From Actinomycetota bacterium (GTDB lineage Bacteria > Actinomycetota > Acidimicrobiia > IMCC26256 > JAENVU01): 64,000 nucleotides of DNA. The translations under genes were made by a program, and so were the position numbers. Location: positions 1-64,000 of the forward strand of contig VGBT01000002.1 in assembly GCA_016870395.1 (NCBI GenBank), written 5' to 3'. Shown piece after piece: positions 25,276-33,583 of this stretch. The first letter of the stretch is position 1. Every line of letters begins with the position of its first letter. The notes beneath the pieces were generated by a model, which searched no databases, was not told the DNA's origin, and was given only the letters and a program-made list of their open reading frames with translations.

Positions 25276-27171
25276 TCAGGCCGCGGCGAGCGACCGGGCG
25301 AGCACGAAGTTGGGCTGGGCCTGGTTGACCGCCGGCGCCCCGCCGAACGAATGGATCCGCCCGGAGCGGTCGAGCACGTAGCCCCCGGGCGTCCCGCTGA
25401 CGGTCGCGAGCGCGCGGGCGAACTCATAGCCGAAGTACGGGACGGCTCCGGGGGTGGTCGCGCCGCCGAGCGCCCAGATCCCACCGAACGCGTCGAGCAG
25501 CAACAGGCCGTTGCCGTCCGACGCGGGGCGCAGGTCACGGGCCCAGTCGCGTCCGATCCAGTACGGGCCGCCCGACACCGCGGGGGCACCGCCCACCGGA
25601 TGCACCGCGCCCCACGCGTCGAGCACGTAGCCGCTGGTACCGCCCGGGAGCACGACCAGCGCACGGGCCGCGTCCATCCCCGAGAAGTACGGCCCGCCGG
25701 TGAGCGCCGGAGCGCCGCCGAACGGGTGGATCCCGCCCCACCCGTCGAGCACGTAGCCACCCACACCTCCCGGCGCGAGCTCGACGTCACGTGCGATGTC
25801 CCAGCCGGCCCAGTACGCGGCACCGGTGGGAGCGGGCGCGCTGCCGAACCGGTGCAGACCGCCCCACCCGTCGAGCTCGTAGCCGCCGGCGCCACCCGGC
25901 AGCAGCGCGACGCCGCGCCCGATCGGAAAGCCCCTCCAGTACGCGGGGGTCGTCACGTCGGGCTGGGAACCTGCGGGGTAGAGCTTGCCGAACTCGTTCA
26001 TCCCCACGAGGCGCGGGCCCGCGCCGGGCGTCCACGGCGGATAGCCGTCTGGTCCCGCGGTGAGCATGCGCGCGGCGACCGAGAAGCGGATGACCGGCAG
26101 CAGGTTGTACGCGGCTTGGCCCGGACAGTCGGTGAACCAGGTGTCGCGATGGCCGATGACGATCGGCTGGGCCATCGTCGTGCCCGGCGCGAACTTGTCG
26201 TTGCCGGCGGTCGTGTAGACCGCCGGCTTCGTCGGGTCGACACCGTGCATGCCGAGCTTCCACGCCAGCAGCTGCTGCACCGCCTCGATCGACGCTCCGG
26301 TCGGCGAGACGGTGCTGTACGTGCCCAGCAGCGCGACGCCGGTGGTCCGGCTGTTGAAGCCGACCGCGTGGGCGCCGAGCACCGGCCAGTAGACGCCGCC
26401 GTACCGGCCCTCGAAGATCTGGCCGTACTTGTCGACGAGGAAGTTGTAGTGGATGTCGCAGTACCCGAGGACGTTCGTCGCGTACACGTAGATCGCGCGC
26501 ACGATCCGGTAGCTGTCGGCCGGCGAGTAGGCGTTCTCCCCGGCGGTGTGGTGGAAAACCGCGAGCCGGACCGCGTCCATGTAGGTGGGACCACCCGGGC
26601 AGTTCCGCAGCCGGAGGCCCTCGTCGGCACCCCACTCCACGCGACTGATGATCTTCGGCGTTGCGCTGAGCGACGCCGACACCGGCACGTCGTCGCCCGC
26701 CGGTGACTCGACGGCCGCGAGGGCCACCGAGCTCGCGCTCCCGCTCACGAGACGGACGCGCAGCCCGCTGGCGTCGCCGACCCACACCGGCTCGCTCAGG
26801 TGCTCGGAGCGAGCGACCCGAGCGGCTTCGTCGGTGCCGGGGTCGGGACCGTTGTCGTTGACGCCGACCTGGGTGACGACCTCCCAGCTGTCGCCGGCGC
26901 GCCGCTCGACGGCGAACTGGGCGCCGCCGTCGCCGCGCCAGCGGATGCCGACGAGGTCCGAGGTCGTGGCCGACGCCGAGAGGTCGCGGGTCCAACCCGG
27001 TTGCACCCGCGTGCCCGACGCGGTGAGCGACTGCTCGTGCAGCTCGGCCTGCGGAGGCTCGGGTGGTGCCGGCGCCGCGGGCGTTGCCGGGAGACCGGTG
27101 CCGGCCAACGCCGCGACGGAGAAGAGGGCGGCGACGAAGCCCAGACGGCGGCGCGCGATCACAGCGGCCAA
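25276..27171 (-). CDS. Secreted zinc amidase/PGRP protein with C-terminal YVLDGFGG repeats
   Basis: A 631-residue secreted protein. A basic N-terminus and hydrophobic helix (about 9-27) form a signal peptide, followed by a Pro-rich segment and a beta-rich domain to about 170. Residues 175-370 match the N-acetylmuramoyl-L-alanine amidase/peptidoglycan-recognition family: ISRVEWGADEG, VFHHTAGE (His207/208) and GHRDTWFTDCPG (His341, Cys349). The zinc-ligand set His/His/Cys is thus intact and the protein is probably active on peptidoglycan. Residues 388-631 hold six repeat units whose core aspartates are spaced 42, 42, 42 and 41. The TTG at 27171 is preferred over GTG 27162 because GAGGAGG lies 10 nt upstream. 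The repeats may bind a surface glycan; this is inference. Confidence 0.9.
   Translation of the reverse strand: MAAVIARRRLGFVAALFSVAALAGTGLPATPAAPAPPEPPQAELHEQSLTASGTRVQPGWTRDLSASATTSDLVGIRWRGDGGAQFAVERRAGDSWEVVTQVGVNDNGPDPGTDEAARVARSEHLSEPVWVGDASGLRVRLVSGSASSVALAAVESPAGDDVPVSASLSATPKIISRVEWGADEGLRLRNCPGGPTYMDAVRLAVFHHTAGENAYSPADSYRIVRAIYVYATNVLGYCDIHYNFLVDKYGQIFEGRYGGVYWPVLGAHAVGFNSRTTGVALLGTYSTVSPTGASIEAVQQLLAWKLGMHGVDPTKPAVYTTAGNDKFAPGTTMAQPIVIGHRDTWFTDCPGQAAYNLLPVIRFSVAARMLTAGPDGYPPWTPGAGPRLVGMNEFGKLYPAGSQPDVTTPAYWRGFPIGRGVALLPGGAGGYELDGWGGLHRFGSAPAPTGAAYWAGWDIARDVELAPGGVGGYVLDGWGGIHPFGGAPALTGGPYFSGMDAARALVVLPGGTSGYVLDAWGAVHPVGGAPAVSGGPYWIGRDWARDLRPASDGNGLLLLDAFGGIWALGGATTPGAVPYFGYEFARALATVSGTPGGYVLDRSGRIHSFGGAPAVNQAQPNFVLARSLAAA
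25279..26010 (-). repeat. C-terminal 42-residue repeat array (protein 2 of 4)
   Basis: This is the most regular array. Core aspartates fall at residues 434, 476, 518, 560 and 601, each in a YVLDGWGG-like strand followed by IHPFGGAP and an aromatic-G-x-D-x-A-R motif. The first unit (MNEFGKLYPAG) is degenerate. Confidence 0.88.
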
Positions 27172-27211
27172 GGTAGCGCGGCCTCCTCGGGGTCGCGCCC
27201 GTCGCGCGCGC

Positions 27212-28672
27212 TCACAGGATCAGGTAGACGCCGTCGTTGCGGACCACCGCCAAGCGACCGTCCGAGAGGATCGTGACGCCGCGGAACCGATCGGCGCCGA
27301 AGTACTGCGGGTTCATCCCGTTCGCCACGGTGCCGTAGCCGTGGACGCCACCGAAGCCGTCGAGCACCACGTAACCGCCGGGCTTCGCCGCGATGTCACG
27401 AGCGATGTCCCACCCGAAGTACGGCGCACCCACCGACGTCGCGGTGCCGAGCGGCCACACGCCGCCGAAACCGTCGAGGAGGTACGCGCCCTGGCCGTCG
27501 GGGCTGACCGCAATCGCGCGGGCGATGTCCCAGCCGCGCCAGTAGGGCCCGCCGATCCGTGGCGCGGTGCCCATCGAGTGCACGCCACCCCACGCGTCGA
27601 GCAAGAGCAGGCCCTGGCCGTCGGGCGTGATGCTGATCGACCTCGCGATGTCCCAGCCCGGCCAGTAGGCGCCGTAGAGGGTGCCCATGACGCCCGTCGC
27701 GGCCGACCCGTACTTGTGCAGGCCTCCGTAGCCGTCGAGGACGATGTAGCCCTGGCCGTCGGGCATCACCGCGACGTCACGGGCGATGTCGAAGCCGAAG
27801 GTGGGAGCCCCGAAGCCGCCGGCTCCGTAGGTCTTGACGGCACCGGTGCCGCCGACCACGACCGCGCCGCCCGTCGCCGCGCCGGCCACGGCACGACCGG
27901 GGGCGCGCAAGGTGGCCGGACACTGCACGGCCTGCCACGACCCGAAGCCGAGCCCGTCGGGCGGGCACGCTGCCGGCAAGCCGTTGTACACGAGCATCTT
28001 GTTGTAGATGCTCAAGACGGTGGTCGCGTAGCTGGTCGAGGTCGCCCAGTTGCCGTTGCCCATGTGCGCCCAGGTCGGGGCGCGGCCCTTGGCGAAGAAG
28101 GTGTCGAAGTTGCGCGCCGCGACCACGGGGTCGAGGGAGGTCGGGGCGTACCACTGGGGCACGGGTGGGTTCGCCAGACCCGAGGCGCGCGACGTGAGGT
28201 CGGCGTAGTTCTTCAGGTGCTGGATCTGGGCCCGGATCCCTATCTGGGGCGATGGGAACTGGCGGCCGCCGCTGCAGGAGTCGCACGCACCCATGCCGGC
28301 GTAGTTGTAGTTCTCCGGGCGCACGATGCTGCCGACGAACCCGAAGTACCCGGTCTCGACGACGGACTGCGCGAAGGCGATGTCGCCCCGGACGTTCTCG
28401 CTCGCGCCTTCCCACACGTAGAGGGACGCGAGGGCCTCCACGCTCATCGGCACCGCAGCGGTCTTGCCCGTGGACGCGAACCAGCGCGCGATCTGCTGCG
28501 GGGTGAGCGTCGAGGGGCCCTGCACGCTCGTCGCCGTGGCCGCGGCCGCCGGGCGCGCCGAGGTCGCGAGCGGGAACAGCGCGGCGACCAGCGCCAGGAG
28601 GGCGGTCGCGACCGCCACCCGTCGAAACCCGCGCCGAGAGGGGGGAAGGGAGATGCGCATCGAGGAATTCAT
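27212..28672 (-). CDS. Secreted glucosaminidase-type protein with C-terminal YVLDGFGG repeats
   Basis: A 486-residue secreted protein. The signal peptide covers about residues 15-44 (VAVATALLALVAALFPLATS). Residues 55-235 match the GH73/endo-beta-N-acetylglucosaminidase family: IAFAQSVVETGYFGFVGS carries the likely catalytic Glu106, followed by NYNYAGMGACDSCSGG and QIGIRAQIQHLKNYA. It probably cleaves peptidoglycan glycan strands. Residues 263-486 contain five full repeat units and a closing strand (core Asp at 313, 359, 400, 438). A TACGCT box lies only 4 nt before ATG 28672, so the in-frame ATG at 28660 is a possible alternative start. It is upstream of the amidase gene in the same orientation with a 40-nt gap, so the two hydrolases may be co-expressed. 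Confidence 0.9.
   Translation of the reverse strand: MNSSMRISLPPSRRGFRRVAVATALLALVAALFPLATSARPAAAATATSVQGPSTLTPQQIARWFASTGKTAAVPMSVEALASLYVWEGASENVRGDIAFAQSVVETGYFGFVGSIVRPENYNYAGMGACDSCSGGRQFPSPQIGIRAQIQHLKNYADLTSRASGLANPPVPQWYAPTSLDPVVAARNFDTFFAKGRAPTWAHMGNGNWATSTSYATTVLSIYNKMLVYNGLPAACPPDGLGFGSWQAVQCPATLRAPGRAVAGAATGGAVVVGGTGAVKTYGAGGFGAPTFGFDIARDVAVMPDGQGYIVLDGYGGLHKYGSAATGVMGTLYGAYWPGWDIARSISITPDGQGLLLLDAWGGVHSMGTAPRIGGPYWRGWDIARAIAVSPDGQGAYLLDGFGGVWPLGTATSVGAPYFGWDIARDIAAKPGGYVVLDGFGGVHGYGTVANGMNPQYFGADRFRGVTILSDGRLAVVRNDGVYLIL
27215..27886 (-). repeat. C-terminal 38-46-residue repeat array (protein 3 of 4)
   Basis: Five units of the form GYIVLDGYGGLHKYG ... YWPGWDIARSI plus a final strand RLAVVRNDGVYLIL. 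Core-Asp spacings are 46, 41 and 38. The first unit lacks the LDG triplet (VVVGGTGAVKTYG). Confidence 0.85.
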
Positions 28673-28808
28673 CGTCAGCGTACGTCGCCGGATTGAGCGA
28701 GGAAGCCGCCAAACCTAGTGGAGGAAGGCAACCGGGCCGGGGACCGCCCCTTCGACGCGTCGTCCCGAGCCGACGGGATGCGCCGATCCAGATCCAGGCA
28801 AGCGTCGT

Positions 28809-29315
28809 ATGCTCCGGGCCTATGCCGCAGCGGTCCGGACCGACCGGCGGCGCCCGGGGACACGGCCGTGGGCGCGAGCGCGGGCAGCTCCGCTCCGAGC
28901 GGTCGGGGCGGCATTCGTCTGTGTGACCGGCGTCGCCTTCGTCGGCCTCCACGCCCGCGCCGGCATCGCATCGACCCGTGAGCTCACTGCACCCACCGCG
29001 CGCGAGCGCGCCACGTGGCTCTACGAGTGGGACCCCTGCATCGAAGCGGCACTCCGCCGCCGGGTCCCGGCCGGATCGACCGTCTACATCCCGCCACAGG
29101 ACCCCTACTGGGCACAGGGTCTCGACGCGCTCGCCACGCCGTGCTTCGAGGTGGTGCCCGACCGCGCCGGCGCCGAGTACCTGCTGACGGTCGGGGTCGC
29201 CACCCGTCGGACCCCGCGCTCGCAGCGCTGCGGCGAGCCCGCCGACGGCCCCGTTCCTGCGCGTGCCTGGCCCATCGGCGTCAGTCTCGCCCTCACCGTC
29301 ACCGAACCCGCGTGA
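28809..29315 (+). CDS. Unknown single-pass membrane or exported protein
   Basis: A 168-residue protein that I do not recognise. After an Arg-rich N-terminus there is one hydrophobic helix (AVGAAFVCVTGVAFVGLHA, about residues 31-49), then a soluble domain with two or three cysteines (EWDPCIEAALRRRVPAGSTV, ATPCFEVV, QRCGEPAD) that could face outside. Its stop overlaps the GTG start of the downstream GT-C-like gene (GTGA), implying translational coupling and a shared role, perhaps as an accessory subunit. The ATG used is itself within a TATGCT sequence, so the true start could be slightly downstream. Coding character is moderate. Confidence 0.55.
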   Translation: MLRAYAAAVRTDRRRPGTRPWARARAAPLRAVGAAFVCVTGVAFVGLHARAGIASTRELTAPTARERATWLYEWDPCIEAALRRRVPAGSTVYIPPQDPYWAQGLDALATPCFEVVPDRAGAEYLLTVGVATRRTPRSQRCGEPADGPVPARAWPIGVSLALTVTEPA

Positions 29316-30669
29316 TCTTCGTCGCCGCGTTGGCGTTCCTCGTCGTCCCGGGACTGCTCCCCGCGCGGGTGATCGCCGGCTCCTGGCCGATCGCGGTCGT
29401 GGCGGCACCACTGGTCACCGCCCTGGCCTTGGCGTTCGCCGGCACCTCCGCCACTGCCGCCGGCGGAGCGATGCGGTCTGGGCGCTCGTCTGGCTCGTCG
29501 CGGCCAACGGCGCGGCCGGCTGGATGCTCCGGGGCAACCCGTCGACTGCGAGCGAGCAGGCCGGCTGGGCCCTCGCCGTCGTCGTCCTCGGTGCGGTCGC
29601 GACACTGATGCTGCTCCCGCTCGTCCGGCCGGCGATCGACTGGGACGCACGCGCGACGTGGTTCCAGCACGCCCGGTGGTTCTACGGGGGCGGCGAGTTC
29701 GTGCAGCGCGCGATCGGGAACGCTGCGCACGGGTACAACCGCGACTACCCCCCGCTCGTCCCGGCAACGGTCGCGAGCTTCTGGCGTTCCGGTGCGGGGG
29801 TCGACCACCGCTCCGGCCAGATCCTCGTCGGGATCCTCAACGCGTCGGCCGTCGTCGTCGCGGCGCTGGCCATCCCACGGACCTTCCGGCTCGCGAGACT
29901 CGGACCGGCGTCCTTGCTGATGTCGGCCGCGTGGGTCGTCGCCGCCTTCGGCATCGCGAAGGAGTTCGGAACGGACGGCTACGCAGACCTCCTCTGGGCG
30001 GCCGCGGCCACCGGTGCCGTGCTCTACCTGCTCGTGGCTCCGATCGAGTCGACCAACGGCTCGATCGGCGTGGTGCTGCTTCTCGTGAGCGCACTGACCA
30101 AGAACGACGCCATCGCCCCCGCACTCGTCGTCGCCGTGTTGGCTGCACTGCGGTATCGAGCTCTGCTCCGTCGGACGCCGTGGGTGCCGGCCCTGAGCCC
30201 ACTGCTGGTCGTCTGGCCCCTGCTGGCGCGCCGCTTCGGTGCCGATCCCCTCTACGAGCCCGGCGCCGTCTTCGACCTGCTCCGAGGTGACAGCTCCGTG
30301 TGGAACCGCCTCGAGCCGACGTTGCGAGCGATGCGGCCGTTGCTCCTCTGGCCCGCCGCCGTCGCGATCTTCGTCGCGATCGTCGGCACAGTCGCGCTGT
30401 CGGACGAACGGCGCGGCCTGGCGTTGGGGGGCTGCTGGAGGCTCTGGGCCGTGTGGGTAGTCGCCTGCATCTCGCTGGTAGCCGCATATCTGGTCTCGGG
30501 TCTCACGCTCGTCGACCACCTCGGCTCGTCGATCGACCGGACGACGATGGCCGCGCAACTGCTCCTCCTCACCGAGATCGCGGTCTGGTCGCTCGTCGCC
30601 ATGGCCGCTCTGGCTGCGCGTTCGCGCAGCGGCACGGCACCCGAGCCGCCTCCGCGCGACGCCGCCTGA
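29312..30669 (+). pseudogene. GT-C-like polytopic membrane protein gene with apparent frameshift
   Basis: Reading starts at GTG 29312 (GTGA overlap with the upstream gene) in one frame, giving a hydrophobic N-terminus VIFVAALAFLVVPGLLPARV and a second helix to about 29,460. The coding signal then moves by one base to the frame starting near 29,464 (SDAVWALVWLVAANGAAGWM) and continues as a membrane protein of about 400 residues to 30669. The upstream part of the second frame is Arg/Pro-rich noise, so a single-base deletion (or sequencing error) near 29459-29475 is the simplest reading. Landmarks such as PAIDWDARATWFQHARWFY, SALTKNDAIAPALV and PRDAA at the end suggest a GT-C glycosyltransferase (acidic first loop). 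A programmed -1 shift is less likely: no slippery heptamer is seen. Confidence 0.65.
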
Positions 30670-30701
30670 TCCCCTTCGCGGTAAAGCCCCACCGCCCCCG
30701 C

Positions 30702-32552
30702 TCACCCGACGATGGAGTACCCGTCGCCCACGATGGCCATGCCCCGGACGTGGTCGCGTGGCGCGTAAGCGGGGTTCATCCAGACCGCGGTCGCGTCCCC
30801 GGCGACGTGGACGCCACCGAAGCCGTCGAGGACGGCATACCCGTCGCCGCTGGCCGTGACATCGAGGTCACGCGCGATGTCCCACCCGCGCCAGTACCCG
30901 GCGTGTCGCTGTACCGCGTCACCCGCGACGTGAACGCCACCGAAGCCGTCGAGCACGTGGATGCCCGCGCCGGTCGGGGTGAACGCCACCGCACGCGCGA
31001 TGTCCCACCCGCGCCAGTACCCGGGCTGGAAGGCGGGCACGTCACCCGCGCGGTGTGCCCCACCGAACCCGTCGAGGACCACGTACCCGTTGCCGTTCGG
31101 GTTGATCGCGACGTCGCGCGCGATGTCCCAGCCGAAGTACGGACCGCCGAGGCTCCCCACGACACCAGTGCGAGCGGATCCGAACTTGTGCAGGCCGCCG
31201 AACCCGTCGAGCACCACGTAACCCAGGCCGTCGGGCATCACCGCGATGCCGCGGGTGATGTCCCAGCCGAAGCGGGGCGCGCCGAAGTACGGGGCCCCGC
31301 CGTAGGCCCGTACGCTGCCGCGACCGTCGACGACGTAGTAACCGCCGTTGGGGTTCGCGGCCGTGCGCCGACCCGTCGCCGCGGCGACGACCCCGGGATC
31401 CGGTCCGCCCGTTCCGGGCACGCTCCCCGACTGCATGGTGTTGACGAAGGCCTGGTACGCCTGCTTCGGGCTCCAGTCCTGGCGCAGCATCCCGAAATTC
31501 TGTTCCCTGTCCGCCGGGTTGGTCCCCGAGTCGCGGTGCTGGAACCAGAACAGCGGCCCGGTGAACGGCAGATAGCTGGAGTTCCAGCCCGCGTAGTAGT
31601 CGCGCACCCACTGCGCTTGGCGGATCTCGTCGAGCGCCGACGGGTCGGTGCCGATCGGCGCCCCGGCCTCGGTTCCCCAGATCTTCTTGGCCGCGTCCCC
31701 GTTCGCAACCATCACGTCGTAGAGCGACTGGGTCTGAGTGAAGGCGTTCCACCACTGCGCGTCGAGCGGGTTGGTCGGGAACGAGTACGGGTGATGGCCG
31801 ACGGCGTCGAAGGACCCTCCGGCGCCGCGTGCGTAGATGCCGTTGAGCCAGGTGATCGGGTGCACGTCGCTGCCGTCGGCCGCGTCGGGGGCGGGCGAGG
31901 TCCCCCCGGTGATGACGGTCGCACCGGGGTCGGCGGCCTTCACCGCCGGGTAGGCGGCCTTGAGGAGCGCGCTGTAGGCGTCGAGGCTCGGCTTCGGCTG
32001 CGCGAACGGCCGGTGGTTCGGCTCGTTCCAGATCTCCCACACCGAGACCGACCCGCGCAGCCAAAGGTTGGAGCTGTTCGCCCCGTAGCGCTCGACCGCG
32101 GCACGGATGAACCGCGCGTAGTCGGCCGGGTTCGCGGGCAGACAGTGCAACGATCCCGGCGGGCAGTCGGCGGGTCGGGCCCACGGCGGGCTGTACGCCA
32201 CCATCGCCACGAGGGAGAGGCCGCGGGCCCGGGCGTTGAGCACCAAGCGGTCCGTCGCATGGTGCCAGTTCCACGCGTTCGGGCTCTGGTGCTGGATGTG
32301 GTTCCAGTCGATGTCGAAGCGCAGCCACTTCGCACCCGTCGAGGCGATCAGGTCGAGGTCTCGGGCCTGGTCCGCGTCGCTCTGCCAGAGGATGCCGCTG
32401 CCGGCCGAGATGCCGGCGCGCTGGGCCACGTCGGTCGCCGCGGGCGACGAGCCGGCGAGGGCCGACGACTCGGCCGCGGCGGGCGCGACCAGCAGCATGG
32501 CGCCGACCAGCGCGAGCGCGCTGCACGCCGATGTGAAACGGCTCCGCCGCAT
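30702..32552 (-). CDS. Secreted clan GH-A glycoside hydrolase with C-terminal YVLDGFGG repeats
   Basis: A 616-residue secreted protein. The signal peptide is at residues about 5-27 (RFTSACSALALVGAMLLVAPAAA). Residues 45-375 form a TIM-barrel glycosidase of clan GH-A (GH5/GH39-like): WLRFDIDWNHIQ, WEIWNEPNHRPF with acid/base Glu177 in the NEP motif, DAVGHHPYSFP and KIWGTEAGAP with probable nucleophile Glu295. Both catalytic glutamates are present. Residues 404-616 carry five repeat units and a closing strand (core Asp 409, 449, 494, 535, 576). GAGGAGGAATCG directly before the ATG is a strong ribosome-binding site. It may trim or remodel the exported glycan; the substrate is unknown. Confidence 0.9.
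   Translation of the reverse strand: MRRSRFTSACSALALVGAMLLVAPAAAESSALAGSSPAATDVAQRAGISAGSGILWQSDADQARDLDLIASTGAKWLRFDIDWNHIQHQSPNAWNWHHATDRLVLNARARGLSLVAMVAYSPPWARPADCPPGSLHCLPANPADYARFIRAAVERYGANSSNLWLRGSVSVWEIWNEPNHRPFAQPKPSLDAYSALLKAAYPAVKAADPGATVITGGTSPAPDAADGSDVHPITWLNGIYARGAGGSFDAVGHHPYSFPTNPLDAQWWNAFTQTQSLYDVMVANGDAAKKIWGTEAGAPIGTDPSALDEIRQAQWVRDYYAGWNSSYLPFTGPLFWFQHRDSGTNPADREQNFGMLRQDWSPKQAYQAFVNTMQSGSVPGTGGPDPGVVAAATGRRTAANPNGGYYVVDGRGSVRAYGGAPYFGAPRFGWDITRGIAVMPDGLGYVVLDGFGGLHKFGSARTGVVGSLGGPYFGWDIARDVAINPNGNGYVVLDGFGGAHRAGDVPAFQPGYWRGWDIARAVAFTPTGAGIHVLDGFGGVHVAGDAVQRHAGYWRGWDIARDLDVTASGDGYAVLDGFGGVHVAGDATAVWMNPAYAPRDHVRGMAIVGDGYSIVG
30705..31343 (-). repeat. C-terminal 40-45-residue repeat array (protein 4 of 4)
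   Basis: Five units, with YVVLDGFGGLHKFG, YVVLDGFGGAHRAG, IHVLDGFGGVHVAG and YAVLDGFGGVHVAG as the clearest cores. Each is followed by YWRGWDIAR or YFGWDIAR, and the array ends with a short strand YSIVG. Confidence 0.87.
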
Positions 32553-32680
32553 CGATTCCTCCTCGGACTGGACCCGAAGGGAGGATCGACCACGGAAGGT
32601 GTTTACTTAAGGGTACGTAGACCGCGCTCAACGCCTACCGGCCCCGGCCAGGAGGCCCGGGCCGGCTCCAGGCCGGGCGG

Positions 32681-33412
32681 TCAGTCGCCGCGCCGGCTGA
32701 GCATGGCGGGGATCGTTCGCAGGAGGATCCCGAGGTCGGCGCGCAAGCCCACCGAGTCCACGTACTCGAGGTCGAGGTCGGTGTGCAGGTACATCATCCC
32801 GTCGCCGCGGCGGGAGATCTGCCAGAGCCCGGTGAGCCCGGGCTTCACCGCGTGTCGGCGGTGCTGCCACGGCTCGTAGCGCTCGACCACCTGCACCAGC
32901 TCGGGACGGGGCCCGATTAGGCTCATCTCGCCCCGCAGCACGTTCCAGAGCTGCGGAAGCTCGTCGAGGCTCCACTTGCGCAGGAAGCGTCCGACGACGG
33001 TGTGGCGGGGGTCCTCGTCGCTCTTGTGCACCCGGCGACGGTCATCCGCGATCGGCCGCTGGCGCCGGCGCCGGTCGTGGCCCATCGTGCGGAACTTGTA
33101 GACATCGAACGGTTGGCCTCCGAGCCCCACGCGGCGCTGCTTGAAGATGACCCCCGGGCCGACCGAGCAGCGAACCGCCACGGCCACGATCGCGGTGAGG
33201 GGCGCCAGCACGAGCGCGAGCACGGCACCGAAGAGCCGGTCGATACAGGGCTTGACCAAGCGGACGTAGACGGTGCGGGGCATCTCGTAGTCGTCGGGCT
33301 CGGGCGCAAGGCGCGCCACGCGCAGCGCCGGGGGCCGGACCGGGGCCGGACTGCCGGCAGCCTGAGGGCTCGAGTTCGCCACCGCACCTCTTCGTCCGAC
33401 CGACGTCCTCAC
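32681..33412 (-). CDS. Initiating sugar-phosphate transferase (polyprenyl-phosphate glycosyl-1-phosphate transferase)
   Basis: A 243-residue enzyme of the bacterial sugar transferase family. One hydrophobic segment ([20 protein letters not shown], about 61-80) is followed by [20 protein letters not shown] and RTM, then [18 protein letters not shown] with the catalytic Asp-Glu, LIGPRPELV and [14 protein letters not shown]. These are the hallmarks of the monotopic PglC/WbaP catalytic core. It transfers a sugar phosphate to undecaprenyl phosphate, the first membrane step for the surface glycan. It lacks the large N-terminal multi-helix domain of WbaP. The GTG start has AAAGG a few bases upstream. 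It was probably transcribed from a GATACT box at about 33460. Confidence 0.92.
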   Translation of the reverse strand: MRTSVGRRGAVANSSPQAAGSPAPVRPPALRVARLAPEPDDYEMPRTVYVRLVKPCIDRLFGAVLALVLAPLTAIVAVAVRCSVGPGVIFKQRRVGLGGQPFDVYKFRTMGHDRRRRQRPIADDRRRVHKSDEDPRHTVVGRFLRKWSLDELPQLWNVLRGEMSLIGPRPELVQVVERYEPWQHRRHAVKPGLTGLWQISRRGDGMMYLHTDLDLEYVDSVGLRADLGILLRTIPAMLSRRGD

Positions 33413-33457
33413 CTGAGCCTTTCCCCGTGCGGCCTCCCCGGGCCCCGAGATGCAAAA

Positions 33458-33463
33458 AGTATC
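33458..33463 (-). promoter_or_regulatory. Candidate extended -10 for the sugar-phosphate transferase
   Basis: The minus strand reads TGGTGATACT, a TACT-type -10 with an upstream TG, about 45 nt before the GTG start. Confidence 0.4.
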
Positions 33464-33528
33464 ACCACCGCGCCCACGCGCAGTGGCCGCGTCGTCACGT
33501 GCCGCTTGCCGGATCTTGTCCCGGACGA

Positions 33529-33561
33529 GACATCGCGGCCGGCAACGCCGACCGCGATGTC
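33529..33561 (-). terminator. Hairpin after the LPFTG protein gene
   Basis: Perfect 10-bp arms (33529-33538 and 33552-33561) lie 23 nt after the LPFTG gene stop, with further pairing inside after one mismatch. There is no clear U-tract, so termination is likely but unproven. Confidence 0.45.
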
Positions 33562-33583
33562 CAGAGCTGTCGAACGCGCCGCG

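Noticed and set aside
26585-28696. A 700-codon open frame opposite the amidase and glucosaminidase genes
   Set aside because: It crosses two genes on the other strand and repeats mirror-image low-complexity segments of the repeat arrays; no start signal or domain.
29455-29480. Programmed -1 frameshift in the GT-C gene
   Set aside because: No X-XXY-YYZ slippery heptamer or following pseudoknot was seen; a deletion or sequencing error is simpler.
30300-32879. A very long open frame on the plus strand opposite the GH-A repeat protein
   Set aside because: It is antisense to a protein with intact catalytic motifs and signal peptide, and its composition (Arg, Pro, Val, His) is typical of shadow frames in high-GC DNA.
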